NCBI GenBank assembly: GCA_963759055.1
Contig: CAVWYD010000034.1
Span: 62,001 to 126,000, forward strand
DNA: 64,000 bases
Direction: 5' to 3'
DNA from: Thiosocius sp963759055
GTDB lineage: Bacteria; Pseudomonadota; Gammaproteobacteria; Chromatiales; Chromatiaceae
Position numbers and translations under genes: made by a program. The notes beneath the pieces were generated by a model. That model had not been told where the DNA came from. It worked only from the letters and a program-made list of their open reading frames with translations, and searched no databases. Positions 26,872-36,572 of the stretch are shown piece after piece (within the stretch, counting starts at the first letter, position 1; the number at the start of each line of letters is the position of its first letter).

Positions 26872-29061
26872 CTACTGCGCTTCCGGTTCCTGGCGTTGCA
26901 GAAACACCGCACCCAGTGGCGGCAGCCTGACGGCAGCCGAGGCAGGACGCTCACGCCAAGGTTCGTTCGTGGCGACGATCTGCCCGCCGTTGCCGACATT
27001 GCTGCCACCGTAAAGTGCAGCATCGCTATTGAATATCTCGCGGTAAATACCTGCGGCAGGCAGTCCGATACGGTAGTCCTCACGCGGGACCGGGGTGAAA
27101 TTGAACAGGCAGACCAGTGACTGCCCCTCGCCATGGCGAATCAGCGACAGGGTCGAGTGTGCGCTGTCATGACAATCTATCCATTCGAAGCCCTGGTGTT
27201 CGAAGTCATGCCAGTGCAGGGCAGGCATTTCACGATAGAGCTGGTTGAGGTCGCGCACCAGCGAATGAACCCCCTGGTGCTGGCTGTCTTTGAGCAGCGG
27301 CCAGTCGAGTGCCTCTCCCTCGCGCCATTCGTGCCATTGTCCGAATTCGCCGCCCATGAAAAGGAGTTTCTTGCCCGGGTGTGCGTATTGCCAGGCGAAC
27401 AGCAGTCTCAGGTTTGCGAATTTCTGCCAGGCATCGTTGGGCATCTTGTCCAACAGGCTTCGTTTCATGTGCACGACTTCGTCATGCGAGAGCGGCAGGA
27501 CAAAGTTCTCGGTGTAGGCATACATCTGGCTGAAGGTCAGCTTGTCGTGGTGATAGCTGCGGTGAACCGGGTCCAGCTCGATGTACGACAGGGTGTCGTT
27601 CATCCAGCCCATATTCCACTTCATGCTGAAGCCGAGACCGCCCATCCAGTTCGGGCGCGACACCATGGGCCAGGCGGTGGATTCCTCGGCGAGGGTGAGC
27701 GCCCCCGGGAAACGGGCATGCAACACCCCGTTTACATGACGCAGGAACTCGATCGCATCCAGGTTCTCGCGCCCGCCGTACTGGTTCGGCATCCAGTCAC
27801 CTTCGTTGCGTGAATAGTCCAGATAAAGCATCGATGCGACGGCATCCACACGCAAACCATCAATATGAAACTCTTCCAGCCAGAAGACGGCATTGGCCAA
27901 CAGAAAATTGGCGACTTCACGGCGACCATAGTCGAATACCAGCGTTCCCCACTCACGGTGTTCGCCGCGGCGTGGGTCGGCATGCTCATAGACCGCATCA
28001 CCCGTGAAGCGCGCCAGGGCGAATTCGTCTTTGGGAAAATGTCCGGGAACCCAGTCCAGGATCACGCCGATTCGGGCCGCATGGCATTGATCGATCAGGT
28101 AGCGCAGATCATCCGCGGTTCCGAACCGTGCGCTGGGCGCGAAGTAACCCGAGACCTGGTACCCCCAGGACTCATCGAGGGGGTGTTCCATCACCGGCAT
28201 AAGCTCGATGTGCGTGTAACCGAGATCTGAAACGTAAGGGATCAGTTGGTCGGCAAGCTCCCTGAAACTCAGAAAACCGTCATCCGCCTTGCGCCGCCAG
28301 GAACCGGGATGCACCTCGTAGATACTCATGGGCTCGTGCATCCAGTGCCATTCCGCCCGATCTGTGAGCCATTGCTGATCCTGCCACTGGAAACCGCCGG
28401 GCGAAACGACCCGCGATGCAGTGTCCGGGCGCATTGTCATGGCCTGACCGTAGGGGTCCGCCTTCAGCAGGCGCTCTCCGCGTTGATTGATGAACTCAAA
28501 CTTGTACAGATCGCCGGCCATCAGGCCAGGGACAAAGATCTCCCAGACGCCGGTGGCACCCCGGTTGCGCATGGGGTGCCTGAGGCCATTCCAGCCGTTG
28601 AAATCGCCGACCACGCTTGCACGCTTTACCGCCGGGGCCCAGACCGCGAAACGGCAACCGCTGATGCCGTCGATCTCCATAGAGTGTGCACCGAGCAGGC
28701 GGTAGATGTGGTGGTGCCTGCCCTCGCTGAAAAGGTGCAGGTCGAGGTCAGACAACAGGGGTTCGAAGCTGTACGGGGAGACCGTTGAATGACGTTGCGT
28801 TGTACCCTTCTCCATCCAGTCAAGGCGATAATGGACGGGCAGTGACGAGGCCCGGTCCGGGCTCAGGCGGATCTCGAAGATATCGGTGTTCGGTACCCTT
28901 TGCATCGGACCGGCACCCTCGAGTTCCACCTCTTCCGCACTGGGCAGGAAGGCCCGCACCAGGGTGTCTTCGCCATCCGGCTGTCTGCCGAGAACCGAGA
29001 AGGGGTCGTGCGACTCGCCACGCTGCAGCATTGCCAGCGGATATGGGAGTTTAACGCTCAT
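26872..29061 (-). CDS. glgB: 1,4-alpha-glucan branching enzyme (GH13, CBM48)
   Basis: Creates alpha-1,6 branches in glycogen. From the ATG at 29061 (GGGAGG 4 nt upstream) the product has 729 residues: N-terminal early-set domains, then the GH13 barrel with nucleophile in HIDGLRVDAVASMLYLDY, acid/base in TLAEESTAWP and LPLSHDEVVHMKRSLLDKMP. The open frame continues upstream to 29157, but that part lies in malQ and is not needed. The start overlaps the malQ stop by 11 bp, so the two are coupled. Confidence 0.96.
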   Translation of the reverse strand: MSVKLPYPLAMLQRGESHDPFSVLGRQPDGEDTLVRAFLPSAEEVELEGAGPMQRVPNTDIFEIRLSPDRASSLPVHYRLDWMEKGTTQRHSTVSPYSFEPLLSDLDLHLFSEGRHHHIYRLLGAHSMEIDGISGCRFAVWAPAVKRASVVGDFNGWNGLRHPMRNRGATGVWEIFVPGLMAGDLYKFEFINQRGERLLKADPYGQAMTMRPDTASRVVSPGGFQWQDQQWLTDRAEWHWMHEPMSIYEVHPGSWRRKADDGFLSFRELADQLIPYVSDLGYTHIELMPVMEHPLDESWGYQVSGYFAPSARFGTADDLRYLIDQCHAARIGVILDWVPGHFPKDEFALARFTGDAVYEHADPRRGEHREWGTLVFDYGRREVANFLLANAVFWLEEFHIDGLRVDAVASMLYLDYSRNEGDWMPNQYGGRENLDAIEFLRHVNGVLHARFPGALTLAEESTAWPMVSRPNWMGGLGFSMKWNMGWMNDTLSYIELDPVHRSYHHDKLTFSQMYAYTENFVLPLSHDEVVHMKRSLLDKMPNDAWQKFANLRLLFAWQYAHPGKKLLFMGGEFGQWHEWREGEALDWPLLKDSQHQGVHSLVRDLNQLYREMPALHWHDFEHQGFEWIDCHDSAHSTLSLIRHGEGQSLVCLFNFTPVPREDYRIGLPAAGIYREIFNSDAALYGGSNVGNGGQIVATNEPWRERPASAAVRLPPLGAVFLQRQEPEAQ

Positions 29062-30409
29062 GCAGCCTCCCGCTCGCGGCAACCAGGGCACGGGTTTGTT
29101 CTGCCAGCTGATCGGACAGCATGTCCCAGTCGAAGCGCCACCCCCAGTTGCCTTCACCGACGCCGGGTGTGTTCATGCGCGAACCACCATCCAGACTGAG
29201 AAAGTCCTGCAAGGGTACGATGGCCCTGTCGGCCTGGCTGTGCATGGCCGTCTCGATCATGAGCCGGGCGATATCCTCAGTTGCGGGGACCCCCAACACT
29301 TCGAAAACGAAGTCTTTTTCGTGTGGCTCGAGCTGGCTGAACCAGCCGACGCAGGTGTCGTTGTCGTGAGTTCCCGTGTACACAATGCTGTCCGGCGTTA
29401 TATTGGCTGGCTTATGCGGGTTGTCGTCGAAGTGATCGAACGCGAACTGCAACACGGACATTCCGGGCAGCCCGTACTTTCGGCGCAGGTCTCGCACCTC
29501 TTCTGTAATGATACCAAGGTCTTCCGCAACGATCGGCAGATTGGTGTATCTTTCGGCCAGTGCCGCAAGCAGGGCGTCGCCCGGGGTCTCCTGCCAGAAG
29601 CCATCGACCGCGGTTTCGCAGCTTGCCTCGATCATCCATACGGCAACCAGGCCACGGAAGTGGTCGATGCGTACCAGGTCGAACATCTCGAACTGGCGTT
29701 GCATGCGCGCAATCCACCAGGCGAACCCGTTTTGCTGCATGCGTTCCCAGCGGTAATGCGGGTTGCCCCAGCGTTGTCCAAACTCGGCGAAATAGTCTGG
29801 CGGCACTCCGGTCACATAGACCGGCCGGCCTTCGTCATCGAGCAGAAAATTCTGCGGTTGCGACCAGGTGTCGGCACTGTCATGGGCGATGAATATCGGG
29901 ACATCTCCGAACATCTGGATGTCGAGGTCGGCGGCATGTTGCCGTATGCGTCTCCACGCGCGGTCGAGCCGGTGCTGCTGCTGTTTTATATGCAGTATTC
30001 CGGCCGCGTCCAGATCACGTGCCTTGTCGAGGAACTCGGGATCGCGATTGCGAAAAGGATCCGGCCAGGCAACCCAGGTTTCGTGATTGAAGCGCGACTT
30101 GAGGACCTGAAACAGGGCAAAGTCGTCCAGCCAGCCCGCCTGGAGGGCACAATACTCCTCAAATTCCGATGCAATTACCGGTTCCTCATCGTCGGGCAGC
30201 AACTGCGGGTTCATGGCAAAGGCAGAGGGGCTTTGATAAGGCGAACGGCTGCTATCGGGAATTACCAGCGGCAGCATCTGCCAGATGGAGAGTCCCGATT
30301 TGGCCATGAAGTCGAGCCATCGCAGGGCATCGTCATCCAGTTTTCCCGAGGGTAGCGAGGTGACGTGCAGCTGAATACCTGCGCGGCGATCAGATAGGGG
30401 TTCATTCAT
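29051..30409 (-). CDS. malQ: 4-alpha-glucanotransferase (GH77)
   Basis: Disproportionates maltooligosaccharides. The 452 residues start MNEPLSDRRAGIQLHVTSLP, the usual N-terminus of the short DPE1/MalQ type, slightly below the common 500. The nucleophile lies in VRIDHFRGLVAVW, the acid/base in EDLGIITEEV, and TGTHDNDTCVGWF is the third catalytic region. The ATG at 30409 overlaps the end of the GH57 gene. In this operon it would rework short glucans left by GlgP or GH57. Confidence 0.94.
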   Translation of the reverse strand: MNEPLSDRRAGIQLHVTSLPSGKLDDDALRWLDFMAKSGLSIWQMLPLVIPDSSRSPYQSPSAFAMNPQLLPDDEEPVIASEFEEYCALQAGWLDDFALFQVLKSRFNHETWVAWPDPFRNRDPEFLDKARDLDAAGILHIKQQQHRLDRAWRRIRQHAADLDIQMFGDVPIFIAHDSADTWSQPQNFLLDDEGRPVYVTGVPPDYFAEFGQRWGNPHYRWERMQQNGFAWWIARMQRQFEMFDLVRIDHFRGLVAVWMIEASCETAVDGFWQETPGDALLAALAERYTNLPIVAEDLGIITEEVRDLRRKYGLPGMSVLQFAFDHFDDNPHKPANITPDSIVYTGTHDNDTCVGWFSQLEPHEKDFVFEVLGVPATEDIARLMIETAMHSQADRAIVPLQDFLSLDGGSRMNTPGVGEGNWGWRFDWDMLSDQLAEQTRALVAASGRLHER

Positions 30410-32126
30410 GGCCGCGTCGCATTGTGCCGGCGTTGTCTGCATGCCCGCCGCCCACGGAGATCGGGTCATCGAGGACCTCGGGCGGTTCTTCGCCAAGCAG
30501 TTCGTAGAGATTTTTGAGCTGCAGACGATAGAGGCGGTCGAAATCACTCACGCTGTCTGACGGGTTATAGTCGCCGAACCACCAGAACCAGTCCGACCCT
30601 TCGCAGATGGCGAGTTGGCGTTCAAGGCGGGTCCTGTGGCTGGCGTCGAACTTTCTTTTCGCCGTCACTGTGTCGTAGGTTTTCTTGGCCTCGATCAACA
30701 GGTCCCATGCCCGGTTCTTGTCTTCTTCGCCGATCCAGGTCGAGAAGGTTCCGTAAACCCAGCTGCCGGCGCACAACGCAGGCAGCGGTTGTGGTGGGCA
30801 GATGTCCAGGGCTTCGTTGAACGTGATGGTGCGTATCTGTTCACTTTCGGACAGTTCGTCGTACAGCGCTCCCAGGAAGTGCCAGGCATTGTCGGGGTAA
30901 TACTCCCAGGCATTTTCTCCGTCCAGGATGACGCTGACCACGTGATCCCCGCCGTCGTCGCCCAGATAGTTCGCAATATTGCTCAGGTGCTGCTTGAAGT
31001 CAGCCGCGGCGTCGCGGGCATTCCATTGCTGATACTCGAATCCGATCATGTCCGACAGACCGTCGTCGCGGAAGAACAGGCGTGTCTCGCATCCCTCCAG
31101 CGTGTTCGCACAGAACAGGCTGCGCCGGGCCTCTTCGCCGTTGGCCTCCAGTCCCGAGAGGAAACGGCTGTTGTTCCACACGCCTTCGCCGGATGCGCTC
31201 CAGGTGATGCCGAACTCGTCGAGTAGTTTCAGCGCTTCGGCACTGACCCCTCCTTCTGACAGCCAGACGCCCTGCGGCCGGCAACCCAGGTAATGTTCGA
31301 ACACGCGCAGGCCTTCCCGCATATGCCAGCGCGCGCGCTCAAGGCCGCCCGGGTACTTGTGTTTCTCCGGCCCTTTGGCCTCAGGCAGGGAACAATGCAT
31401 GCTGTCGATGTCGATCAGGAGGGGCACGATCGGGTGGCCGTAAGGGGTCATCGAGAGTTCGATCTGGCCGCTTTCGGTGAGCGCGCGGTAGCGTTCAAGC
31501 AGTCCCTCGAAGGCCTCGGACATGATCTTCAGCAGTTTCCGTCGCGTAGCCTGGTCGAAGGTAGCGTCATTTTCCAGCATCCCCCTGACCCGGGGCAGCT
31601 GTTTCAACGAATGCCCCAGCCAGGCCAGGTGATACCAGCACAGCAGGTCGAGGAAGAACTGCTCGTTCATGTAAGCCAGACGGCCTTCGTCGACGTTTTC
31701 GCCGTTCGCTGTCATCACCATGTCGAACAGGGCGCGAAAACGCGGATGCACATCGATCATCAAGGGGGCGTGCGCCCTCCGGCAGGCACGCACGATCTCG
31801 GCGCGCGACTCGTTGTCCGGCGGTATGTCATCAACCCCGGCGAGCAGGTTGAGCAGAGGCTCACAGAAGCGGCTTCCCTTATCCAGGTGCTGCTTGAACT
31901 GGTTGGCGTAGTCGTCGATCTGTTCCAGCAGTACCGGGGTGAAGTTGACCACGCAACGCATTCTGGGATGGGCCTCGAGGTGGGCCGCCATGTCAACGTA
32001 GTCCTTGAGGGCGTGGAGGTAGACCCAGGGCAGGCGGTAATCGCCGTGCTCACTCTCACGGTACCAAGGCTGGTGCATGTGCCAGCACAGCACCAGGTTT
32101 ACGGGTGGTTTAGCTGATTTTTCCAT
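30402..32126 (-). CDS. GH57 alpha-amylase family glycoside hydrolase
   Basis: Cytoplasmic glucan-active enzyme; no signal peptide. The 574 residues start with the family signature NLVLCWHMHQPWY and keep WLSEGGVSAEALKLL (nucleophile region) and FFRDDGLSDMIGFEYQ, ending with DGENAWEYYP and a C-terminal helical part. GH57 members include alpha-amylases, 4-alpha-glucanotransferases and branching enzymes. Being inside an operon that already has glgB and malQ, an amylase role is most likely. It starts 3 bp after the glgC stop. Confidence 0.92.
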   Translation of the reverse strand: MEKSAKPPVNLVLCWHMHQPWYRESEHGDYRLPWVYLHALKDYVDMAAHLEAHPRMRCVVNFTPVLLEQIDDYANQFKQHLDKGSRFCEPLLNLLAGVDDIPPDNESRAEIVRACRRAHAPLMIDVHPRFRALFDMVMTANGENVDEGRLAYMNEQFFLDLLCWYHLAWLGHSLKQLPRVRGMLENDATFDQATRRKLLKIMSEAFEGLLERYRALTESGQIELSMTPYGHPIVPLLIDIDSMHCSLPEAKGPEKHKYPGGLERARWHMREGLRVFEHYLGCRPQGVWLSEGGVSAEALKLLDEFGITWSASGEGVWNNSRFLSGLEANGEEARRSLFCANTLEGCETRLFFRDDGLSDMIGFEYQQWNARDAAADFKQHLSNIANYLGDDGGDHVVSVILDGENAWEYYPDNAWHFLGALYDELSESEQIRTITFNEALDICPPQPLPALCAGSWVYGTFSTWIGEEDKNRAWDLLIEAKKTYDTVTAKRKFDASHRTRLERQLAICEGSDWFWWFGDYNPSDSVSDFDRLYRLQLKNLYELLGEEPPEVLDDPISVGGGHADNAGTMRRGHE

Positions 32127-32129
32127 GGT

Positions 32130-33428
32130 TCAGTCGCGTTCGTAGTGCAGGCGCTGATTCATCATGCCCGGCGTAACCAGCACGATTCCTTCATCGGTCA
32201 CGATGAAGCGTCTGCGGTCTTCTTCAAGGTCGACGCCCACCTGAAAACCGTCGGGGATCACCGTACCCTTGTCGATGACGCAGTTCTTTATGAGGCAGTT
32301 TTTGCCGATCCTTACCTTGGGCAAGACCACGCTCTTGCGCACATAGGAACCAGTCTCGACGCGCGTGTTGAAAAAGATTACTGAGCGCTTCACCTTCGCA
32401 CCGGAGATGATGCAGCCACCGGCAACCAGCGAATCGATGGCCTGGCCACGGCGACCCTCGTCGTCAAATGCGAATTTGGCAGGTGGGCTCTGACTCTGGT
32501 AGGTCCAGATCGGCCAGTCGCGCTCGTACAGGTTGAGCTCCGGTTCTATATCGCAGAGCTCGATATTGGCTTTCCAGTAGGAATAGATGGATCCGACATC
32601 GCGCCAGTAGTCCGGTTCTCCGCGACTGTTGAGGTACGGGTAGGCGACCGACTTGGCGTTCTGGATGGCGGCGGGGATGATGTTCTTGCCGAAATCGTGT
32701 TGCGATGCCTCGTCTTCCGCGTCGTGGATCAGGGCACTGGTCAGAAACTCCATCGAGAAGATATAGATACCCATGGAGGCCAGCGCCATATCCTGCTTGC
32801 CAGGGACACATTCAGGCTCTTCAGGCTTCTCGGTAAAGCGTGTGATCCGGAATTCCTCGTCGACCGACATCACCCCGAAACCCTTGGCTTCCTCCAGGGG
32901 AACTTCGATGCAGCCGACCGTCAGCTCGGCACCGGTCTGCACATGCGCGGCCAGCATCTTGGCGTAGTTCATGGTGTAGATATGATCACCGCCGAGCACC
33001 AGGACATAGTCCGGCTCGTGGCGGTAGATGATGTCCAGATTCTGGTAGATCGCATCCGCCGTTCCCTGGTACCACTCCGGGCGCAGACGCTGCTGGGCCG
33101 GGATGATCTCAACGAACTCGCCGATTTCCGGCCGCATGAAACCCCAGGCGCGCTGCAGGTGGCGGATCAGCGAATGCGATTTGTATTGGGTCAGGACGCC
33201 GATACGCCGCATGCCCGAGTTGATGCAGTTGGACAGGGCGAAATCGATGATCCGGTATTTCCCGCCAAAAGGTACAGCGGGTTTTGCACGCCATTTGGTG
33301 AGGTTTCTCAGGCGTGAACCCTCGCCCCCGGCCAGCACCAGCACCAGGGTGCGGCGTGTCAGATCGCTGACCGCCTGTGTATCGACGTAGTACTTGTAAA
33401 GGTGGTGCTGTTCGTCACTACTGCTCAT
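32130..33428 (-). CDS. glgC: Glucose-1-phosphate adenylyltransferase
   Basis: Makes ADP-glucose, the committed step of glycogen synthesis. From the ATG at 33428 the product is 432 residues. The N-terminal nucleotidyltransferase has LVLAGGEGSRLRNLTKWRAK and GKYRIIDFALSNCINSG; VLGGDHIYTMNYAKML and a C-terminal left-handed beta-helix with hexapeptide-like repeats follow. The family is normally allosteric (fructose bisphosphate, AMP). An upstream in-frame extension to 33497 lies in glk and is rejected. The start overlaps the glk stop. Confidence 0.97.
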   Translation of the reverse strand: MSSSDEQHHLYKYYVDTQAVSDLTRRTLVLVLAGGEGSRLRNLTKWRAKPAVPFGGKYRIIDFALSNCINSGMRRIGVLTQYKSHSLIRHLQRAWGFMRPEIGEFVEIIPAQQRLRPEWYQGTADAIYQNLDIIYRHEPDYVLVLGGDHIYTMNYAKMLAAHVQTGAELTVGCIEVPLEEAKGFGVMSVDEEFRITRFTEKPEEPECVPGKQDMALASMGIYIFSMEFLTSALIHDAEDEASQHDFGKNIIPAAIQNAKSVAYPYLNSRGEPDYWRDVGSIYSYWKANIELCDIEPELNLYERDWPIWTYQSQSPPAKFAFDDEGRRGQAIDSLVAGGCIISGAKVKRSVIFFNTRVETGSYVRKSVVLPKVRIGKNCLIKNCVIDKGTVIPDGFQVGVDLEEDRRRFIVTDEGIVLVTPGMMNQRLHYERD

Positions 33429-34377
33429 GAATCTGCCCCGCATAATTTTTTGCAAGCATTTTTGCACCCGCCAGGCCGATATCGTGACGGGTAACAAGAA
33501 AAACCGGGATGCGCTGCACCACCGCCCTCATTCTGCCTTTCGCTGCATACGCAGCCCGGAATGTGTCCGGGTCGAACCACTCCGCCAGATGTACGGTCAG
33601 CCCACCGCACAGATAGATCCCTCCGGTGGGGCTGAATGCCAGGGCAAGGTTGCCGGCATAGGCCGCGAAAATCTCGACGAACATCTGCACGGCGTCCCTC
33701 GCATGGGCGTCGTCCTGTCGTGCCAATGCCGTTATCTGAGCCGGATCTGCAGCCTTCGCTGTGTCGCCGGCGATATATCGATAGGTGTCGAGTAGACCGT
33801 CACCACTGAGGATGCGCTCATACGACACATGGCCGTAGCGAACAGCCAGCCAACGGTACAGCCCGAGCTGGTCCTGATTGTTGGGAGCAAAGTCGAGATG
33901 ACCGCCTTCGGTAGCCTGCGGCAGTTTAGTCCCTTGAGCCTGTGGTAGCCAGGCCATGCCGAGGCCCGTGCCCGCACCGGCGACGACCACCGGGCCATCA
34001 TCTTGTTCCGCGCCGTTCAGCATTTTGCGACTTTCGGATGTCGTTGCAACTGCGCCCAGCGCCGCGGCCTGAAAGTCGTTTACGACAGTCAGTCTTGCGG
34101 ACTGGAAGCGATCGCGCAGGCTGTCCCGGTCCAGCTGCCAGTCGATATTGGTCAGCACGACCGGGTCGTCATGCACTGGTCCCGGCACCGCAAGTACCAT
34201 GTGATCGAGCGGCAGGCCGGCAGATCCGTGCATGGTCTGGCCATGTTCCAGGACTGCCTCGAGACTGTCGAAATCTGCGTTGCTGAACACCTGATCTTGT
34301 TCGTCCCCCGCAACGGAGTCCCCGGACCATGCTAGCCGGCTGTAGGTGCCACCGATATCTGCCGCGAGATACCTCAT
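33418..34377 (-). CDS. glk: Glucokinase (ATP-dependent, Glk family)
   Basis: Phosphorylates glucose to glucose 6-phosphate. The 319 residues start MRYLAADIGGTYSRLAW (phosphate 1 motif), then VNDFQAAALGAV and VVVAGAGTGLGMAWL (adenosine/phosphate 2), with the zinc-free Glk EGGHLDFAP motif. It starts within the zwf-pgl stop (ATGA overlap) and ends over the glgC start, so it feeds both the pentose phosphate and glycogen branches of the operon. Confidence 0.95.
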   Translation of the reverse strand: MRYLAADIGGTYSRLAWSGDSVAGDEQDQVFSNADFDSLEAVLEHGQTMHGSAGLPLDHMVLAVPGPVHDDPVVLTNIDWQLDRDSLRDRFQSARLTVVNDFQAAALGAVATTSESRKMLNGAEQDDGPVVVAGAGTGLGMAWLPQAQGTKLPQATEGGHLDFAPNNQDQLGLYRWLAVRYGHVSYERILSGDGLLDTYRYIAGDTAKAADPAQITALARQDDAHARDAVQMFVEIFAAYAGNLALAFSPTGGIYLCGGLTVHLAEWFDPDTFRAAYAAKGRMRAVVQRIPVFLVTRHDIGLAGAKMLAKNYAGQIHEQ

Positions 34378-36572
34378 GCGGTTGACTCTATCGCCTCGGC
34401 ACCCTCAACAGATTGACCATTCGCAAACGCCAGGCATTTTCTCTCTGCCAGCACCAGGGCATGCCCGATGTTGCTTACCCTGGCGATCGGCAGATCTTTG
34501 CCATTGCGCCATTTCTGCACCGCATCGGCCTTGTTCGTACCCGTCACCAGGACGAGCATGCAACGGCAGTCCTGCAGCGCCCTGATCCCCAGCGTGACCC
34601 GGTCTGGCGGTGGTTTTGGTGCGTTTTGGACTCTGAATACGGTTTCTTCCGGCCAGTGCCGGTCCGGGAACAGGCTGGCTGTATGGCCGTCTTCGCCCAT
34701 GCCCAGCAGCACCATGTCGAACGGCAGCGCCTTTTTGATACGTGCCCGGTACTCGGCAGCGGCCTGCTCGGCCCCGAGCTCGGTGCGTATCGGATAGTGT
34801 TTTCCGACGCGCGTAGCGAGTCCGGTCTGGGTGACGAGGTGGCTGTTGCGCTCCGGGTGGTCGACCGGCACGCAGCGTTCGTCTCCATAGTAGAGCGACC
34901 AGCGTTTCCATTTCTGGCCGCTGACTGCAAGCCGTCGATACATGGCCAGAGGGGTGCTGCCGCCGGCCAGGACGAGGCGGAAGCGGCCACGCTCTCTGAT
35001 CGCATTGCGCGCCGCGATGCCGATCAGCCGGCATGCCGTATCTGCAACGGCTGCCGCGTCGGCCTCGGTCTGCCAGTGAACCCCCGGATCGTCGTTTGTC
35101 ATTGCGGGTTCAGCTGGTGGCGCCAGCGCTTGTTGTTTGCTGAACAGGCGATTTGCCTCCTCGGGCTCCCATTCGCCGGCGGGATGGGTGGGGATGGGCC
35201 CTTGCTCACCGGCCCAGGCCGTCAGCACCGGGTCGACGACACGCCAGGCCCATTCGACCTCGTCGTATCGCAGAAACAGCGAGCGGTCGCCCTCGAGAAC
35301 GTCGAGCAGCAGGCCTTCATAGGCGCCTGCACGCTCATGGTGTTCACAGCGGAAAGGGGCATCCAGGCTGATCTGTCGGGTCTTCATCTCCAACCCGGGT
35401 TGCTTGACGGATATCTCCAGCCGCAGCGATTCTTCGGGCGCGATGCTCATGATCAGCCAGTTCGCCGGGGGCTGGTCGATATGGGCGCTGCGGAAGAAGT
35501 GTTTCGGCGGTTGCTTGAAGCAGATCGCGACCATGGTACGGGCCTCGGCCATGCGCTTGCCGGTGCGCAGATAGAAGGGTACGTCGCCCCAGCGCCAGTT
35601 GTCGACGTAGAGTTTCAAGGCCGCATAGGTCTCGGTGACGCTACCCGGCGCAACGTCGGGTTCTTCCAGGTATCCGGGTACCTCCTTGCCGTCGATGCTG
35701 CCGTGTGCGTATTGGGCACGGTAGGCGTGCGTCTGCACCGACCCGGGGGAGATCGGGCGTATCGATTTGAGGACCTTTACCTTTTCGTCGCGCAGGTCGT
35801 CGGCATCCATGGATACCGGGGGTTCCATGGCGACCAGCGCCATAAGTTGCATCAGATGGCTTTGCAGCATATCGCGCAGTGCGCCGGTGCCTTCATAAAA
35901 ACCCGCGCGGCGGCCTACACCGAGTTGTTCCGTGCGGGTGATCTGCACGTGGTCGATGTAGTCGCGGTTCCACAGTGGCTCGAGCATCAGGTTGGCAAAA
36001 CGTGACACCAGGATGTTCTGCACCATCGCCTTGCCCATGTAGTGGTCGATGCGATAGGTCTGCTCCTCACGCAGGTGGCGGCTGATCGTCTTATGCAGGT
36101 CCTGCGCGCTTTTCAGGCTGGAGCCGAACGGCTTTTCGATTACGACGCGTCGCCAGGCGCCGTTTTCCTCCAGCATCCCGTGGCTCTCCAGCGACTCGAT
36201 GACCCCGACATAGGCGGACGGTGGCAGCGAGATATAGAACACCTGGTTGTCTGGAAAACGGGCATCACGCAAGAGTGCGGCGAGCTGCCGGAAGGTATCC
36301 GGCTTGGCCAGGTCGCCGCGAAAGTAATGCATACGCCGGCAGAATGTCTCGCAGTCTGATGCCTCCAGCGGATCGCGCGCATGCCTCGACAGGACCTCCC
36401 GAACCTGGCTTTCCCAGGTCTCCTGGCTGTAGTCCGTGCGCCCCGAGCAGATAATACGCAGCCCATCTGGCAGCAGGCCGGCCGTTTCCAGGTGATACAG
36501 GGCCGGCAGCAGCTTGAGCTGTGCCAGATTGCCGGTCGCACCGAAGATGATCAGACTGCAGGCTTCATTCAT
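34374..36572 (-). CDS. zwf-pgl: Bifunctional glucose-6-phosphate dehydrogenase / 6-phosphogluconolactonase fusion
   Basis: One uninterrupted frame of 732 residues encodes the first two steps of the oxidative pentose phosphate pathway. Residues 1-about 475 are a full G6PDH: IIFGATGNLAQLKLLPALYH (nucleotide loop), RIDHYMGK at 174-181, and catalytic His239 in RDMLQSHLMQL. A short Ala/Pro-rich linker follows, then a complete lactonase (about 495-732) with RLVLAGGSTPLAMY, YYGDERCVPVDHPERNSH and LLGMGEDGHTASLFP. An internal ATG at the junction (35102) has no ribosome site, so separate Pgl synthesis is unlikely. Sits between gnd and glk with ATGA overlaps on both sides. Confidence 0.95.
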   Translation of the reverse strand: MNEACSLIIFGATGNLAQLKLLPALYHLETAGLLPDGLRIICSGRTDYSQETWESQVREVLSRHARDPLEASDCETFCRRMHYFRGDLAKPDTFRQLAALLRDARFPDNQVFYISLPPSAYVGVIESLESHGMLEENGAWRRVVIEKPFGSSLKSAQDLHKTISRHLREEQTYRIDHYMGKAMVQNILVSRFANLMLEPLWNRDYIDHVQITRTEQLGVGRRAGFYEGTGALRDMLQSHLMQLMALVAMEPPVSMDADDLRDEKVKVLKSIRPISPGSVQTHAYRAQYAHGSIDGKEVPGYLEEPDVAPGSVTETYAALKLYVDNWRWGDVPFYLRTGKRMAEARTMVAICFKQPPKHFFRSAHIDQPPANWLIMSIAPEESLRLEISVKQPGLEMKTRQISLDAPFRCEHHERAGAYEGLLLDVLEGDRSLFLRYDEVEWAWRVVDPVLTAWAGEQGPIPTHPAGEWEPEEANRLFSKQQALAPPAEPAMTNDDPGVHWQTEADAAAVADTACRLIGIAARNAIRERGRFRLVLAGGSTPLAMYRRLAVSGQKWKRWSLYYGDERCVPVDHPERNSHLVTQTGLATRVGKHYPIRTELGAEQAAAEYRARIKKALPFDMVLLGMGEDGHTASLFPDRHWPEETVFRVQNAPKPPPDRVTLGIRALQDCRCMLVLVTGTNKADAVQKWRNGKDLPIARVSNIGHALVLAERKCLAFANGQSVEGAEAIESTA

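Noticed and set aside
35102..35104. Internal ATG as separate pgl start
   Set aside because: No ribosome site upstream (CCACCAGCTGAACCCGCA) and the frame is continuous with the dehydrogenase.
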